From: an uncultured Cellvibrio sp.
GTDB taxonomy: Bacteria > Pseudomonadota > Gammaproteobacteria > Pseudomonadales > Cellvibrionaceae
NCBI GenBank assembly: GCA_946480695.1
Contig: CAMLKG010000008.1
Span: 1-64,000 of the forward strand
Length of the DNA: 64,000 nt
Reading direction: 5' to 3'
Of the stretch, positions 19,404 to 30,396 are shown piece after piece (position 1 is the stretch's first letter; every line of letters starts with the position of its first letter). The notes below the pieces were generated by a model that saw only the letters and a list, made by a program, of their open reading frames with translations, did not search any database and had not been told where the DNA came from. Position numbers and translations under genes: made by a program.

Positions 19404-20642
19404 TTAGAAGTTGCTCTGGAACATCTTTTTAATTTTACTAAAAATAGAACCTTGCGACTCTTTGGTACCGGCAACTGCACGACCGCCGCCCTGTTGCTGT
19501 TTCATGGCGTAAATCAGCAAACCAACACCCGTCGAGTAAATCGGGTTATTCACTATGTCGGAAAGGCCGCGAATATTTTGCGGGGTTCCCAAACGCACCG
19601 GCATGTGGAAAATCTCTTCCGCTAATTCGATGACACCTTCCATTTTTGAGGTGCCGCCAGTCAAAACAATGCCCGCGGCAATCAAATCCTCATAACCACT
19701 ACGGCGCAGTTCGGCTTGCACCAGTGTGAATAATTCGTCGTAACGCGGCTCTACAACTTCCGCCAGTGCCTGACGGGATAAATCCCGCGGTTGGCGATCG
19801 CCAACACTTGGCACTTTGATCGTTTCATCCGGGCTGGTTAACTTGGCCAGCGCGCAGGCGTATTTGATCTTGATTTCTTCTGCATTCGGTGTAGGCGTGC
19901 GCAACGCCATGGCGATGTCGTTCGTAACCTGGTCACCCGCAATCGGAATTACCCCGGTGTGGCGAATTGCACCGTCTTTAAAAATGGCGATATCAGTAGT
20001 GCCGCCACCGATATCCACTACACACACACCTAATTCTTTTTCATCATCAGTCAACACGGAGTAACTGGATGCCAATTGTTCGAGAATGATATCTTCAACT
20101 TCCAAACCGCAACGGCGAATACATTTTTCAATGTTTTGTGCCGCATTGACTGCGCAAGTAACCAAATGCACCTTGGCTTCCAGGCGCACACCGGACATTC
20201 CCAAGGGTTCTTTCACACCATCCTGATCATCGATCAGGAATTCCTGCGGCAAAATGTGCAGGATTTTCTGGTCTGCGGGAATGGCCACCGCTTGCGCAGC
20301 ATCAATTACGCGCTCCAAATCCTGGGGAAACACCTCGCGATCACGAATCGCCACGATACCGTGGGAATTCAAACTGCGAATGTGGCTCCCGGCAATACCC
20401 GCATACACCGAATGAATCTGGCAACCGGCCATTAATTCGGCCTCTTCAATTGCGCGTTGAATCGATAAAACGGTCGATTCAATATTCACCACCACACCTT
20501 TCTTCAAACCGTTGGAGCGATGGGAACCGATACCGACGATTTCCAACTGGCCTTCAGGAGTAATAGCGCCAACGATAGCCACAACCTTGGATGTGCCTAT
20601 ATCCAGGCCTACAATCATTTTGTTGTCACTAGCGTTTGCCAT
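19404..20642 (-). CDS. ftsA: Cell division protein FtsA
   Basis: Actin-like ATPase that tethers FtsZ to the membrane and recruits later division proteins. The 412 aa contain the phosphate-1 motif GLDIGTSKVVAIVG, the subdomain 1C region typical of FtsA, the phosphate-2 motif CVVDIGGGTTDIAIFKDG, the adenosine motif GIVLTGGTSKMEG and the C-terminal amphipathic helix SIFSKIKKMFQSNF used for membrane binding. GAGG lies at a good distance before the ATG. Between ftsQ and ftsZ as usual. Confidence 0.97.
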   Translation of the reverse strand: MANASDNKMIVGLDIGTSKVVAIVGAITPEGQLEIVGIGSHRSNGLKKGVVVNIESTVLSIQRAIEEAELMAGCQIHSVYAGIAGSHIRSLNSHGIVAIRDREVFPQDLERVIDAAQAVAIPADQKILHILPQEFLIDDQDGVKEPLGMSGVRLEAKVHLVTCAVNAAQNIEKCIRRCGLEVEDIILEQLASSYSVLTDDEKELGVCVVDIGGGTTDIAIFKDGAIRHTGVIPIAGDQVTNDIAMALRTPTPNAEEIKIKYACALAKLTSPDETIKVPSVGDRQPRDLSRQALAEVVEPRYDELFTLVQAELRRSGYEDLIAAGIVLTGGTSKMEGVIELAEEIFHMPVRLGTPQNIRGLSDIVNNPIYSTGVGLLIYAMKQQQGGGRAVAGTKESQGSIFSKIKKMFQSNF

Positions 20643-20702
20643 TCAAAAACCTCATTTACCAGTTATCAGCCAATTTCCATGCAACTGGCATTTATAAAAA
20701 AC

Positions 20703-21833
20703 TTAATGGACCTGTGGACTAACGGAATTCGCAGGAGCGGGGACACCAACTTGCAACGGACTTTTTATGTATTTTTTTGCCATCGCTGAATCAGCAACCC
20801 AACGCACTGCAACACCGTTGGTATATCTTACGTCTATCGCTTTTACATCCGACCAAACACTGCTTAAGTGCGCATCATATACAGTAACAAATCTGCGAAT
20901 TTTTTCCATCACTTGATCACGTCCAATTGCAATTTCTACGTGATTTTTTACCGTTAATCGCCAGGATTTTTTGTTATCGCACTTTAACTCCAGTACATCC
21001 AATCCACGCGAACGCAAAATCTGGGATAAATCCTGGTACTGTTGCAAAATTTCAATTGCATCGGCTTCATTTCCCTGCAACCAGGGAAGCCCCGAAAGTG
21101 GCCCGGCTTCCTCGACGCGAATAATTTCTCCACGCTGATTCAAAAAACCATCACCCCACCGCGCAATCGGTTTTTGCTCAATAATTTTTACGACCAATGT
21201 ATCCGGCCAGCGGCGATTCAAAGTTACCTTTTCCACCCAGGGATCACTAAGAAGCGCTTCCTTTAGCTCCATTAAATCCAGTTGTAGAAAATCACCATCA
21301 ATTTCATTGCCAATTAACTCGGTAGCGCGCTGCTTGGAGATCAGCTGAAACTCTCCCTCCACCACTACGCTTTTAATGGGTCGCTCAAATATCTTTGCAA
21401 CAGGTTCACTTGCCCAATAAATACCTGCACCCAATACAACTACCATTACACCTGCCGCAAAGCGACGATTCAGCCAGGAAAAATTCCACGCAAACCCGGT
21501 TTTCTGTCCTTTGTGTTTACCCTTTGTATTGTCCGCACGGTCTCCCCGCCCCTGCGGAGATACTTTTGTATAACCGCGCGCCCTTCTTGTGGCTGGTTCC
21601 GTCCGCGCTACTGGCATATCGCCAGCGCTGTAACGAGGCGCCGGCTCCTCCATTAACACATCCCTTGTTATACGCGAGTCCGGTTGAGCATTTTTTTCAT
21701 TGCGCGAATCATTTCCGGGCACCGTATCCGCCATTACCGCCGCACGGCGACGCGGTTTCGGAACCCCATCCATTAACGGATCGGCGCCAATCCTTGGTTC
21801 AATACGCTCCTGGCCCGGTTTAAAATCGCGCAT
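20703..21833 (-). CDS. ftsQ: Cell division protein FtsQ with long N-terminal extension
   Basis: Bitopic inner-membrane protein that bridges the early and late divisome by binding FtsB and FtsL. The conserved part is clear: a membrane segment at about 127-145 (RRFAAGVMVVVLGAGIYWA), a POTRA domain (RPIKSVVVEGEFQLISKQRATELI ... GDFLQLDLMELKEALLSDPWVEKVTLNRRWPDTLVVKIIEQKPIARW) and a beta domain (GPLSGLPWLQG ... KAIDVRYTNGVAVRW). The 376 aa exceed usual proteobacterial lengths because about 120 basic, Pro/Arg-rich, probably disordered residues precede the membrane segment. The start at ATG 21833, six bases after ddl, has no close Shine-Dalgarno sequence; an internal ATG at 21773 would shorten the extension by 20 residues only. 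Confidence 0.92.
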   Translation of the reverse strand: MRDFKPGQERIEPRIGADPLMDGVPKPRRRAAVMADTVPGNDSRNEKNAQPDSRITRDVLMEEPAPRYSAGDMPVARTEPATRRARGYTKVSPQGRGDRADNTKGKHKGQKTGFAWNFSWLNRRFAAGVMVVVLGAGIYWASEPVAKIFERPIKSVVVEGEFQLISKQRATELIGNEIDGDFLQLDLMELKEALLSDPWVEKVTLNRRWPDTLVVKIIEQKPIARWGDGFLNQRGEIIRVEEAGPLSGLPWLQGNEADAIEILQQYQDLSQILRSRGLDVLELKCDNKKSWRLTVKNHVEIAIGRDQVMEKIRRFVTVYDAHLSSVWSDVKAIDVRYTNGVAVRWVADSAMAKKYIKSPLQVGVPAPANSVSPQVH

Positions 21834-21839
21834 GACAAA

Positions 21840-22811
21840 TTACGCTTTTACCTTGAGGCTTGCACGCAATACGGTAAGCACCAATTCTGCAAATGAAAGG
21901 TTCACTGCTTTTGCCGCCATAGGTACCAGGCTATGGCTGGTCATACCGGGTGCGGTGTTTACTTCCAGCAAATAAAAATTTTGTTGCGCATCCGCCATTA
22001 CATCTACCCGCCCCCAACCGCGACAGCCCAATGCATTAAAGGCATCCAGTGCAAGTTTTTTTAATTCCTGTTCTTTTTCTGCTGATAGACCGCAGGGGCA
22101 TAAGTAGCGCGTGTCGTCCGCGATATATTTTGCATCGTAATCGTAGAAACTGTGATGGGTTTCAAGCTTGATAGCTGGCAACGCTTCATCATCCAGAATC
22201 CCCACCGTATATTCAGCGCCTATAATTAAACGTTCAACCAATACACTGCCTTGATATTGCGCAGCAGTTTTAAAGGCGGCTTCCAGCTCACTGGCGGTTT
22301 TAACCCGCGACATACCGATGCTTGAGCCCTCATTCGCTGGCTTTACCATTGCCTCGCCACCTAGTTTTGCAAGCGTCGATGCAAAATCTGAATCCTGCGT
22401 GAGTAGTGCGAACTCCGGTGTTGGTAATTTAATAGGACTGTTTACGCTTAAACCGGTCCATAAATATTTGGTACGCAATTTATCCATCGCCAGTGCCGAT
22501 GACTGCACATCACTGCCGGTGTAGGGAATATTTAAAAATTCCAGCAAGGCTTGAATGCGGCCATCTTCCCCACCGGGGCCATGCAATATTAAAAATGCTC
22601 GATCAATTTGTGCCGCCTGGATATCGGCAATGATATTTTCACTTACATCAATAGCCACATGATCAATACCGGCTTCCTGCAAGGCGGCAATAACCGCCGC
22701 ACCACTTTGCAACGAAATTTCGCGCTCGGCGGAAAACCCGCCATAAAGTACACCGACGCGACCGATTTGCTGTTTCAGTGCCGGATCAACCGGCAGTTTT
22801 ACTGCTTGCAT
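21840..22811 (-). CDS. ddl: D-alanine--D-alanine ligase
   Basis: ATP-grasp ligase that makes the D-Ala-D-Ala dipeptide for MurF. The 323 aa have the N-terminal GVLYGGFSAEREISLQSG, HGPGGEDGRIQALLEFLNIPYTGS, the lid and ATP-binding region VKPANEGSSIGMSRVKT, VERLIIGAEYTVGIL, GCRGWGRVDVM and the metal-binding end YLLEVNTAPGMTSHSLVPMAAKA. Its position between murC and ftsQ is that of the ddlB copy in the division cluster. AGAGG precedes the ATG by nine bases. Confidence 0.96.
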   Translation of the reverse strand: MQAVKLPVDPALKQQIGRVGVLYGGFSAEREISLQSGAAVIAALQEAGIDHVAIDVSENIIADIQAAQIDRAFLILHGPGGEDGRIQALLEFLNIPYTGSDVQSSALAMDKLRTKYLWTGLSVNSPIKLPTPEFALLTQDSDFASTLAKLGGEAMVKPANEGSSIGMSRVKTASELEAAFKTAAQYQGSVLVERLIIGAEYTVGILDDEALPAIKLETHHSFYDYDAKYIADDTRYLCPCGLSAEKEQELKKLALDAFNALGCRGWGRVDVMADAQQNFYLLEVNTAPGMTSHSLVPMAAKAVNLSFAELVLTVLRASLKVKA

Positions 22812-22823
22812 TTTTTCTAACCT

Positions 22824-24260
22824 CTAACGCAATTGGCGCTTTGCCAACTCCGGTGAAAGCACACCGACATTACCTGCGCCCTGGGTGATCACTATGTCAC
22901 CTGCACGTACCAGATCTTTAATAATTCCCGGAACACCATCGACGGTTTCAATAAAAATTGGCTCAATCACACCGCGGGCGCGAATGCTGCGACACAAGTG
23001 GCGGCTGTCGGCACCGGGAATGTAATCTTCGCCCGCGCTGTAGACCTCCAGCATGACCAGTGCATCAACTGTTGAAAGTACCTCGACAAAATCTTCATAG
23101 AGATCGCGGGTACGCGTATATCTGTGCGGCTGATAAATCATGACTAGCCGACGCCCTGGCCAACCATCGCGCACCGCTTTGATAACCGCAGCAACTTCGC
23201 GCGGGTGATGGCCATAATCGTCCACCAGCATTGCGTCGCCCGCGCCGATCGGAAAATTACCGTACACCTGGAAACGACGCCCAACACCCTGGAAATTTTC
23301 CAAACCCTGCCGGATGGCCTCACCGCTAATGCCTTCATCGGTGGCGACCGCAATGACGGCTGTTGCATTTAATACGTTATGGATGCCGGGAATATTTATG
23401 CGAATATGCAATGGCTCAGCAAACCCCGGGCGAATTACATCAAACTCGGAATGCATTTTCTCTTGCTTGATATTGACTGCGCGATAATCACAATGTTCAC
23501 CAAAACCATACGTCAAAATGGGTCGAGCAACATCGGGGATTATGTCGCGGATTACCGGATCTTCGCCGCACAAGACCGCCAGCCCATAAAATGGAAGGTT
23601 GTGCAAAAATTCGATAAACGTTTTTTTCAATTTTGAAAAATCGCCGCCATAGGTTTCCATATGGTCGGCATCGATATTGGTGACAATGGCCACCATGGGT
23701 TGCAAGTGTAAAAACGATGCATCGCTCTCATCCGCCTCTGCCACCAGATAACGGCTTGCGCCTAACTGCGCATTGGTGCCGGTGCTATTAACCAAGCCAC
23801 CGATGATAAAAGTAGGGTCAAGTTTCGCGGCTGCCAAAATAGAAGCCAGCAAACTGGTGGTTGTAGTTTTGCCATGGGTTCCCGCGACAGCAATACCGTG
23901 GCGATAACGCATTAACTCACCCAGCATTTCCGCGCGGCGCACAATTGGAATACGTAATTCCCGCGCGCCCAACATTTCCGGATTTTGCGCATTTACAGCG
24001 CTGGAATTTACTACCACATCCGCACCGCGTACATTTTCAGCCGCATGTCCGATAAATATTTGTGCACCTTTATTTTGCAACCGTTCAGTGACGCCGGATG
24101 CCTTGATATCCGAACCGGAAATTTCATATCCCTGGTTTAACAAGACTTCAGCAATGCCGCTCATACCCGCACCGCCGATACCGATAAAATGAATGCGGCG
24201 AATACGGCGCATTTCAGGTACACAAAAATGTCCTATGGATTTCTGCGTAGAATTATCCAT
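22824..24260 (-). CDS. murC: UDP-N-acetylmuramate--L-alanine ligase
   Basis: Adds L-Ala to UDP-MurNAc, the first amino acid of the stem peptide. From ATG 24260 it is 478 aa. This start has an excellent GAGGAGG six bases upstream and overlaps the end of murG by eight bases; a longer reading frame starting at 24302 lacks such a signal. Motifs: [19 protein letters not shown]-loop [54 protein letters not shown] and [16 protein letters not shown]. All match Mur ligases of the MurC type. Confidence 0.97.
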   Translation of the reverse strand: MDNSTQKSIGHFCVPEMRRIRRIHFIGIGGAGMSGIAEVLLNQGYEISGSDIKASGVTERLQNKGAQIFIGHAAENVRGADVVVNSSAVNAQNPEMLGARELRIPIVRRAEMLGELMRYRHGIAVAGTHGKTTTTSLLASILAAAKLDPTFIIGGLVNSTGTNAQLGASRYLVAEADESDASFLHLQPMVAIVTNIDADHMETYGGDFSKLKKTFIEFLHNLPFYGLAVLCGEDPVIRDIIPDVARPILTYGFGEHCDYRAVNIKQEKMHSEFDVIRPGFAEPLHIRINIPGIHNVLNATAVIAVATDEGISGEAIRQGLENFQGVGRRFQVYGNFPIGAGDAMLVDDYGHHPREVAAVIKAVRDGWPGRRLVMIYQPHRYTRTRDLYEDFVEVLSTVDALVMLEVYSAGEDYIPGADSRHLCRSIRARGVIEPIFIETVDGVPGIIKDLVRAGDIVITQGAGNVGVLSPELAKRQLR

Positions 24261-25353
24261 GGGCAACCTCCTCACATATTCCTGCAACTTGCGCCGCCGC
24301 AAAAGGCTTGGCTAATTGCTGCGCTTTTTCCGCCATAGATACCAAATGCTGGCGGTCAGCTAATTCAGTTAATAACAGCCCCGCCAACTTGGCGGCCGTC
24401 AATTCTTTTTGCACTAATGAAATCCCCGCGCCTACATCGCTCAGGTGTTTAGCGTTGTAGGTCTGGTGATCGTCAATTGCGCTGGGTAATGGAATTAATA
24501 CCGAAGCAACACCGGCAGCCATTAATTCAGAAACTGTGAGCGCGCCCGCGCGGCAAATAACCATATCTGCCCATGCGTAAGCGGCGGCCATGTCTTCAAT
24601 AAAAGCATCTACCTTCGCCCGTACTTGATATTGCTTATATAGAACCGTCGTAGCGTCTGCGTGATTTTTTCCGGTCTGGTGCCAAATTTGCGGACGCAAC
24701 TCCAGCGGTAACTGTGCGATTGCTTCGGGAATTAATTCGTTGATTGCTTTCGCGCCCAGGCTGCCACCTAATACCAGTAACTGCATGGGGGAATTTTTTT
24801 CGGTACGCTCCCGGTAACGCACTGAAATCGTTGCCAGGTTATGAATACTATTGCGAACCGGGTTGCCCACGACCTGGACCGATTCATTCAGCGGGTTGGC
24901 AAAGGCGCTTGGAAATGCGGCAAGCACTTTAGTCGCCACTTTGGCAAGCATGCGATTGGTGGTACCAGCTACCGCATTTTGTTCGTGGATCACTAACGGT
25001 TTGCCCAATATTTTTGCAGCCATACCACCGGGACCGGACGCAAACCCGCCAAAGCCAACCACTACATCCGGATTAACGCTACGAATTAATTTGAGCGCCT
25101 GCCCTAATGCATAGCTGATTAAAAATGGGGCCTTGAATAAACCGGTAACACCGCGCCCGCGCACCCCTTCCACTTTAATCAAATGAAGCGGAATATTCGC
25201 CGCCGGAATCAAACGTGCTTCAATACCACGCGCCGTGCCCAACCAATGAATATTATGACCGCGTGCGCGCAATTCATCCGCTACTGCCAACGCCGGGAAT
25301 ACATGCCCGCCGGTGCCACCAGCCATCACTAAAATAACCAGGGGACGGGTCAT
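24253..25353 (-). CDS. murG: UDP-GlcNAc--MurNAc-pentapeptide-undecaprenyl-PP GlcNAc transferase MurG
   Basis: Membrane-associated GT28 enzyme that adds GlcNAc to lipid I to give lipid II. The 366 aa show the first G-loop [19 protein letters not shown], the second [70 protein letters not shown] and [16 protein letters not shown]. Its ATG overlaps the ftsW stop by four bases and its own stop overlaps murC, so the whole block is translationally coupled. Confidence 0.97.
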   Translation of the reverse strand: MTRPLVILVMAGGTGGHVFPALAVADELRARGHNIHWLGTARGIEARLIPAANIPLHLIKVEGVRGRGVTGLFKAPFLISYALGQALKLIRSVNPDVVVGFGGFASGPGGMAAKILGKPLVIHEQNAVAGTTNRMLAKVATKVLAAFPSAFANPLNESVQVVGNPVRNSIHNLATISVRYRERTEKNSPMQLLVLGGSLGAKAINELIPEAIAQLPLELRPQIWHQTGKNHADATTVLYKQYQVRAKVDAFIEDMAAAYAWADMVICRAGALTVSELMAAGVASVLIPLPSAIDDHQTYNAKHLSDVGAGISLVQKELTAAKLAGLLLTELADRQHLVSMAEKAQQLAKPFAAAQVAGICEEVAHG

Positions 25354-26549
25354 ACAGCAGCCTCCACCAAGCGTGTGCGGGTTACTTTGGTTGCTTCAGG
25401 AACCTCTGGAACATACACCGCCAGCTCCCATTGCACACGCATCACAAATGCCATAAGCACACAGCACATTAACAGGCTACTGCCGCCGTAACTGATAAAT
25501 GGCAAGGTCAGTCCCTTGGTGGGCAATAATCCTGAAGAAACGCCCATATTGATAAAAACCTGGAACGAAAAAAGTATCGCTATACCAAACGTTGCCAGGG
25601 CAGCAAACATTTTACCTGCCGCCAGGTTTTGTTTGGCCAGTTTAAAAATGCGCATAATCAGCGCGGCGAACAAGCCCAATAACATCACCGCGCCGATCAA
25701 CCCAAACTCTTCCGCGATAATGGCAAAAATAAAATCGGTATGCGCTTCCGGCAAAAAGAATAATTTTTGCAAACTGTTTCCCAACCCCAAACCAAACCAC
25801 TCGCCGCGACCAAAACCAATGAGTGATTGCGTCAATTGGTATCCGGTATTGAATTGATCTGCCCATGGATCTAAAAAGGTAATCAAGCGCTGCATACGGT
25901 AGGGCGATAAAATGGCCACCGATGCCAAACCACCCACACCGATTACTATTAATAGGAGGAAGTGCATCATGCGCACACCGGCAATAAACATCATCGCGAA
26001 TACCGTTGCGCACAACACCACAGAACTACCGAAATCCGGTTCAAGCAAAAGCAAACCAACAAACACACCGACAACCAACAGCGGTTTTAGAAACCCCTGC
26101 CATCCAAAATGCAATTCCTGATAACGCCGCGCAAAAAAACTGGCGAAGAAAACTACCGCGCAAAATTTGGCAATTTCGGACACCTGTATAGATATCACGC
26201 CTAAACTGAACCACCGCTGGCTACCATTAACTTTCTTTCCGATGCCAGGAATCAACACAACAACGAGCAAGAATAAGGTGATCAATAAGAAGTGACCCGA
26301 GTAACGTTGCCACACGCTCATGGGCACAGTAACAACAAATATCGCGAGGAAAATCCCCATCACCATATAAATGGCGTGACGCTTGGCAAAAAACCATGCG
26401 TCGTCATAGGTTAGCGCAGCAAATGAAACCGATGCGGAAGCCACCATGATTAACCCAATAGACATAAGCGCAAACCACAGGCACAACAAGGTCCAGTCGA
26501 TCCGTGCGCTTAATGGTAATTGGTTAAAAGGCGTGGCAGTTCTGATCAT
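25350..26549 (-). CDS. ftsW: Septal peptidoglycan polymerase FtsW (SEDS family)
   Basis: Ten-helix membrane glycosyltransferase that polymerises lipid II at the septum together with FtsI. The 399 aa include WRRYSGH-like [59 protein letters not shown], the extracellular loop [59 protein letters not shown] and [19 protein letters not shown]. These are the FtsW hallmarks, in contrast to RodA. Overlaps both neighbours by four bases. Confidence 0.97.
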   Translation of the reverse strand: MIRTATPFNQLPLSARIDWTLLCLWFALMSIGLIMVASASVSFAALTYDDAWFFAKRHAIYMVMGIFLAIFVVTVPMSVWQRYSGHFLLITLFLLVVVLIPGIGKKVNGSQRWFSLGVISIQVSEIAKFCAVVFFASFFARRYQELHFGWQGFLKPLLVVGVFVGLLLLEPDFGSSVVLCATVFAMMFIAGVRMMHFLLLIVIGVGGLASVAILSPYRMQRLITFLDPWADQFNTGYQLTQSLIGFGRGEWFGLGLGNSLQKLFFLPEAHTDFIFAIIAEEFGLIGAVMLLGLFAALIMRIFKLAKQNLAAGKMFAALATFGIAILFSFQVFINMGVSSGLLPTKGLTLPFISYGGSSLLMCCVLMAFVMRVQWELAVYVPEVPEATKVTRTRLVEAAV

Positions 26550-27895
26550 GATGCCGTTAACTCCTGTACAGCCGCACAGAATTTTTCACCGCGATCTTCG
26601 TAATTTTTAAACATATCAAAACTCGCACAAGCGGGTGATAACAAAACCGCGTCACCGTGATGGGCGATTTGAAACGCTTTGCTCACTGCGTCCGGCATGC
26701 TGTCAGCGTGCGTAATTTTGGTCGCCTGGGCTAATGCTTGCTCGATAATAGGCGCATCGCGTCCAATCAGGATCACCTGGCTATTAATCGCTTTTAATGT
26801 GGGAGCTAATTCAGTGAAGTCCTGCCCTTTGCCTTCACCGCCAAGAATGATAATTAATTGTTGCGGGTCGCGCGCCAGTCCCTGGATCGCAGCAAGTGTC
26901 GCACCTATGTTTGTGCCTTTTGAATCGTTATAGAATTCAATGCCGTTTTTGTCAGCTACAAATTCGCAACGGTGTTTTAACCCTTTAAATTGCTTAAGCG
27001 TGTCTAACATAGCATCCATCGGAATGCCTGCCGCGTCACCCAATGCCAGGGCAGCAAGGGCATTATCCACATTGTGGCGACCGCGGATTTTTAATTCACT
27101 CGCCGGCATTAACGGGGTAAGGTTTTTTGCAAGGAATTCCTGGCCGTTTTCCTTGATCAAACCGAAACTGCCAAAATCGGCATTGCCACCAAAATAAATG
27201 GGTTTTACGCCAGCGGCAAACGGGGGGTGAGTCAATACGTCTTTGCGGTTCACCACTATATGTTCTGCGCCGAAATAAATACGCAGCTTGGCAAGGATAT
27301 AAGCGCGCAGACTATCGTAACGATCCAGATGATCAGCACTGATGTTCAAAATCGTAGCGACTTTCGCGTTAAGTTTGGTAACGGTTTCCAATTGGAAACT
27401 GGAAAGCTCCATCACATAAAGCTCAACCGCATCATTTAATAAATCCAGCGCGGGCGTACCCAAATTGCCACCAACAGCCACACGAATACCCGCGGCCTTT
27501 GCCATTTCACCGACAAGGGTGGTCACGGTACTTTTTGCGTTGGAGCCCGTGATGGCAATTATCGGTGCCTTGGCATGGCGCACAAATAATTCAATGTCGC
27601 CCACTACCGGAATGCCCGCATTTTTTGCTTGCTCAATAGCAGGAGTCGCCATGGCAACGCCGGGGCTTACAATAATTTCATCACACGCGAGCAATGTTTC
27701 TGGATTCAATTCACCGCATTCAATAGTGATATTGGGAAATTCCTGTTGCACATTTTCCAGGTTAGGGGGATTGGTGCGCGTATCCAATACTATAAATGCT
27801 TCTTGCCTGGCCGCCAAAAAGCGCGCAACCGACAAACCGGTAATACCGGTACCGATTACAGCTTTAATTTTATTGGTGGCAATCATCTGTGACAC
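26546..27895 (-). CDS. murD: UDP-N-acetylmuramoyl-L-alanine--D-glutamate ligase
   Basis: Adds D-Glu to UDP-MurNAc-L-Ala. The 449 aa contain an N-terminal Rossmann segment ([28 protein letters not shown]), the P-loop [18 protein letters not shown] (Ala where many homologues have Gly), [63 protein letters not shown] and [19 protein letters not shown]. The GTG at 27895 is taken as start; an ATG nine bases later is an alternative. Overlaps ftsW by four bases and follows mraY after about 30 bases. Confidence 0.96.
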   Translation of the reverse strand: MSQMIATNKIKAVIGTGITGLSVARFLAARQEAFIVLDTRTNPPNLENVQQEFPNITIECGELNPETLLACDEIIVSPGVAMATPAIEQAKNAGIPVVGDIELFVRHAKAPIIAITGSNAKSTVTTLVGEMAKAAGIRVAVGGNLGTPALDLLNDAVELYVMELSSFQLETVTKLNAKVATILNISADHLDRYDSLRAYILAKLRIYFGAEHIVVNRKDVLTHPPFAAGVKPIYFGGNADFGSFGLIKENGQEFLAKNLTPLMPASELKIRGRHNVDNALAALALGDAAGIPMDAMLDTLKQFKGLKHRCEFVADKNGIEFYNDSKGTNIGATLAAIQGLARDPQQLIIILGGEGKGQDFTELAPTLKAINSQVILIGRDAPIIEQALAQATKITHADSMPDAVSKAFQIAHHGDAVLLSPACASFDMFKNYEDRGEKFCAAVQELTAS

Positions 27896-27925
27896 AACTA
27901 ATTTCTCGATTTAAAGTGTTAACAA

Positions 27926-29008
27926 TTAGCGCAGTTTTAACGTCGCCAGGCCAATCAATACCAATACCAATGTAATAATCCAGAAACGCACAATGACACG
28001 TGGCTCCGGCCAGCCTTTCAATTCAAAATGGTGATGAATGGGCGCCATACGGAAAATGCGACGCCCGGTTAATTTGAACGAGGCCACTTGCAAAATAACC
28101 GATACGGTTTCCAATACGAAAATACCGCCCATAATAAAAAGCACAAACTCGTGGCGAACAATCACCGCGATTAATCCAAGCGCCGCACCCAGTGCAAGCG
28201 CACCCACGTCGCCCATAAATACCTGTGCGGGATACGTGTTAAACCACAAAAATCCCAAGCCTGCCCCAACCAGTGCGCAACAAAACACAACCAGTTCGCC
28301 GGCACCGGGGATGTAGGCGATATTCAAATATTCGGAAAATTGCGAATGCCCGGCGAGATAAGCAATTAATGCCAAAGCGCCAGCCACCATGACTGTCGGC
28401 ATAATGGCCAGGCCATCCAGCCCATCGGTCAGGTTGACGGCGTTACTGGTGCCGACAATAACGAAGTAGGTGAAGACGATATAAAACAGCCCCATATTGA
28501 GTGCGACATTTTTGAAGAACGGAATAAACAATTGCGTTTCCGTGGGATATTGCGCCGTCATGTATAAGAAAATTGCCGCACCCAAACCGGCGACGGATTG
28601 CCAGAAATATTTCCAACGGGCGGGCAAACCCTTAGGGTCACGCTTGGCCACCTTGCGATAGTCATCTACCCAACCGACCGCGCCAAAAATCGCGGTGACA
28701 ATTAACACCACCCACACATAACGATTGGATAAGTTTGACCACAATAACGTGCTGAAAAAAATTGCCGATAAAATTAATGCGCCGCCCATAGTAGGCGTGC
28801 CGGATTTGGTGAGATGGGTTTGCGGGCCGTCGGTACGAACAGCCTGGCCGATGCGCAATTCTGTTAATCGCCGAATGAACCAGGGCCCAAGTAACAATGA
28901 AAAACCCAATGCGGTAAGCACGCCAAAAATCGCGCGCACCGTTAAATATTGGAACACTGCAAAGCTGCGCAGGTATTCTTGTAAATATTCTGACAACCAA
29001 TACAGCAT
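27926..29008 (-). CDS. mraY: Phospho-N-acetylmuramoyl-pentapeptide transferase MraY
   Basis: Polytopic enzyme that transfers phospho-MurNAc-pentapeptide to undecaprenyl phosphate to give lipid I. From ATG 29008 it is 360 aa, starting [26 protein letters not shown] as in relatives; the nine in-frame codons before it overlap murF and are excluded. Signatures are [11 protein letters not shown], the catalytic [42 protein letters not shown] and [26 protein letters not shown]. The ATG overlaps the murF stop by one base (TAATG) and GGGAG is about ten bases upstream. Confidence 0.97.
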   Translation of the reverse strand: MLYWLSEYLQEYLRSFAVFQYLTVRAIFGVLTALGFSLLLGPWFIRRLTELRIGQAVRTDGPQTHLTKSGTPTMGGALILSAIFFSTLLWSNLSNRYVWVVLIVTAIFGAVGWVDDYRKVAKRDPKGLPARWKYFWQSVAGLGAAIFLYMTAQYPTETQLFIPFFKNVALNMGLFYIVFTYFVIVGTSNAVNLTDGLDGLAIMPTVMVAGALALIAYLAGHSQFSEYLNIAYIPGAGELVVFCCALVGAGLGFLWFNTYPAQVFMGDVGALALGAALGLIAVIVRHEFVLFIMGGIFVLETVSVILQVASFKLTGRRIFRMAPIHHHFELKGWPEPRVIVRFWIITLVLVLIGLATLKLR

Positions 29009-30396
29009 TAGTGTGAATCTCCCAAGGGGTTGCAAAGCTCACTCACCACCAAATCCATTTTGGAGCTACGCGAGCCTTTGATTAATAAAGTCATGTCGGG
29101 CCTTGCGATGGTTTTTAAATGGGCAACCAAACTGGCCCGATCAATAAAATGTTGCGCACCTTCACCAAAATGATGGCATGCATGTTGGCTCAAGTTACCG
29201 AGGGTAAAAATATGCGGCAATTTTTTGAGGCGGGCGTAATCACCTAACTCTCCGTGCAAGCGGATAGCATCCGGCCCCAGCTCAGCAAGGTCCCCCAACA
29301 CCAGGACTCCATATGGCTGCTGCGCAAGCACATCAATAGCCGCGCGCACGGAACCAGGATTGGCGTTGTAGCTATCATCAATAATTTGCACCTGGTTGAC
29401 ACCTGTGTGTTTGCTCATGCGGCCCGCCACAGGAGCAAAGTTTGCAAGCCCGGCCTGGACCTGTTGCAAGCTGGCACCCGCAGCGGATGCGCAGGCAGCG
29501 GCCATCAATGCATTGCGCACACTGTGTTCGCCCTGCGCATTTAAAGTAACGGTAACTGCTTGGCCATAGGCGTGAATTTCAAAAGCAAGATTGGCCTCGT
29601 TCAGTTCGATGTTACTTGCGTGGAAATTTGCTTCGCTGTTATCCAAACTGACAGAAATAACCCTGGGTGCGTGCAATTTTTCCAACCACGAAGATGCAAA
29701 CCGATCATCCAAATTAATTATTGCTGTCTCATTTTGGCCAAGGGATTCGTAGATTTCACCTTTGGCTTGTGCAACGCCCTCAATGGAACCAAAACCTTCA
29801 ATGTGCGCAGGCATTACATTATTAATCATGGTAATTTGCGGCCTGGCGAGGGAACACAAATAGCCAATTTCACCAGGGCCGCTTGCTCCCATTTCGATAA
29901 CAGCAAATTGATGTTGCGCGGTTAATTGCAACAGGGTAAAGGGCACGCCGATATGGTTATTGAGATTGCCTTTGGTAGCATGCGTATTACCGCACCCAGC
30001 AAGGATGCTGGCCACCATGGTTTTTACTGTTGTCTTGCCACTGCTACCGGTAATCCCGATTACCTTACCGGCAAATAAACTGCGATTAAGCGCGGCAATC
30101 TGCCCGAGCGCCAGCACCGAATCACTCACGACCAATTGCGGCAATGTAATGTGCGGAAAATATTCCTCGACCACCAGCGCGCATGGATTTTTTGCTGCCG
30201 CCTGCTCAATAAATTGATGCGGGTCAAAGCGCTCACCGCGAATCGCTACAAACAATTCACCTGCATTCAAGCTGCGCGTATCGGAGTTGACCAAGGTAAA
30301 TTCGGCATCGCCATGGCGTTGCACCTTGAGTGGGCGCGATAAGGTTTGCGCCAGGATAAAATCCTCAACCCCTTTTAATGTAAGAGGCTTGATCAT
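29008..30396 (-). CDS. murF: UDP-N-acetylmuramoyl-tripeptide--D-alanyl-D-alanine ligase
   Basis: Joins the D-Ala-D-Ala made by Ddl to the UDP-MurNAc-tripeptide. The 462 aa have the N-terminal [29 protein letters not shown]-loop [98 protein letters not shown] and [15 protein letters not shown]. Overlaps murE by four bases and mraY by one. Confidence 0.97.
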   Translation of the reverse strand: MIKPLTLKGVEDFILAQTLSRPLKVQRHGDAEFTLVNSDTRSLNAGELFVAIRGERFDPHQFIEQAAAKNPCALVVEEYFPHITLPQLVVSDSVLALGQIAALNRSLFAGKVIGITGSSGKTTVKTMVASILAGCGNTHATKGNLNNHIGVPFTLLQLTAQHQFAVIEMGASGPGEIGYLCSLARPQITMINNVMPAHIEGFGSIEGVAQAKGEIYESLGQNETAIINLDDRFASSWLEKLHAPRVISVSLDNSEANFHASNIELNEANLAFEIHAYGQAVTVTLNAQGEHSVRNALMAAACASAAGASLQQVQAGLANFAPVAGRMSKHTGVNQVQIIDDSYNANPGSVRAAIDVLAQQPYGVLVLGDLAELGPDAIRLHGELGDYARLKKLPHIFTLGNLSQHACHHFGEGAQHFIDRASLVAHLKTIARPDMTLLIKGSRSSKMDLVVSELCNPLGDSH

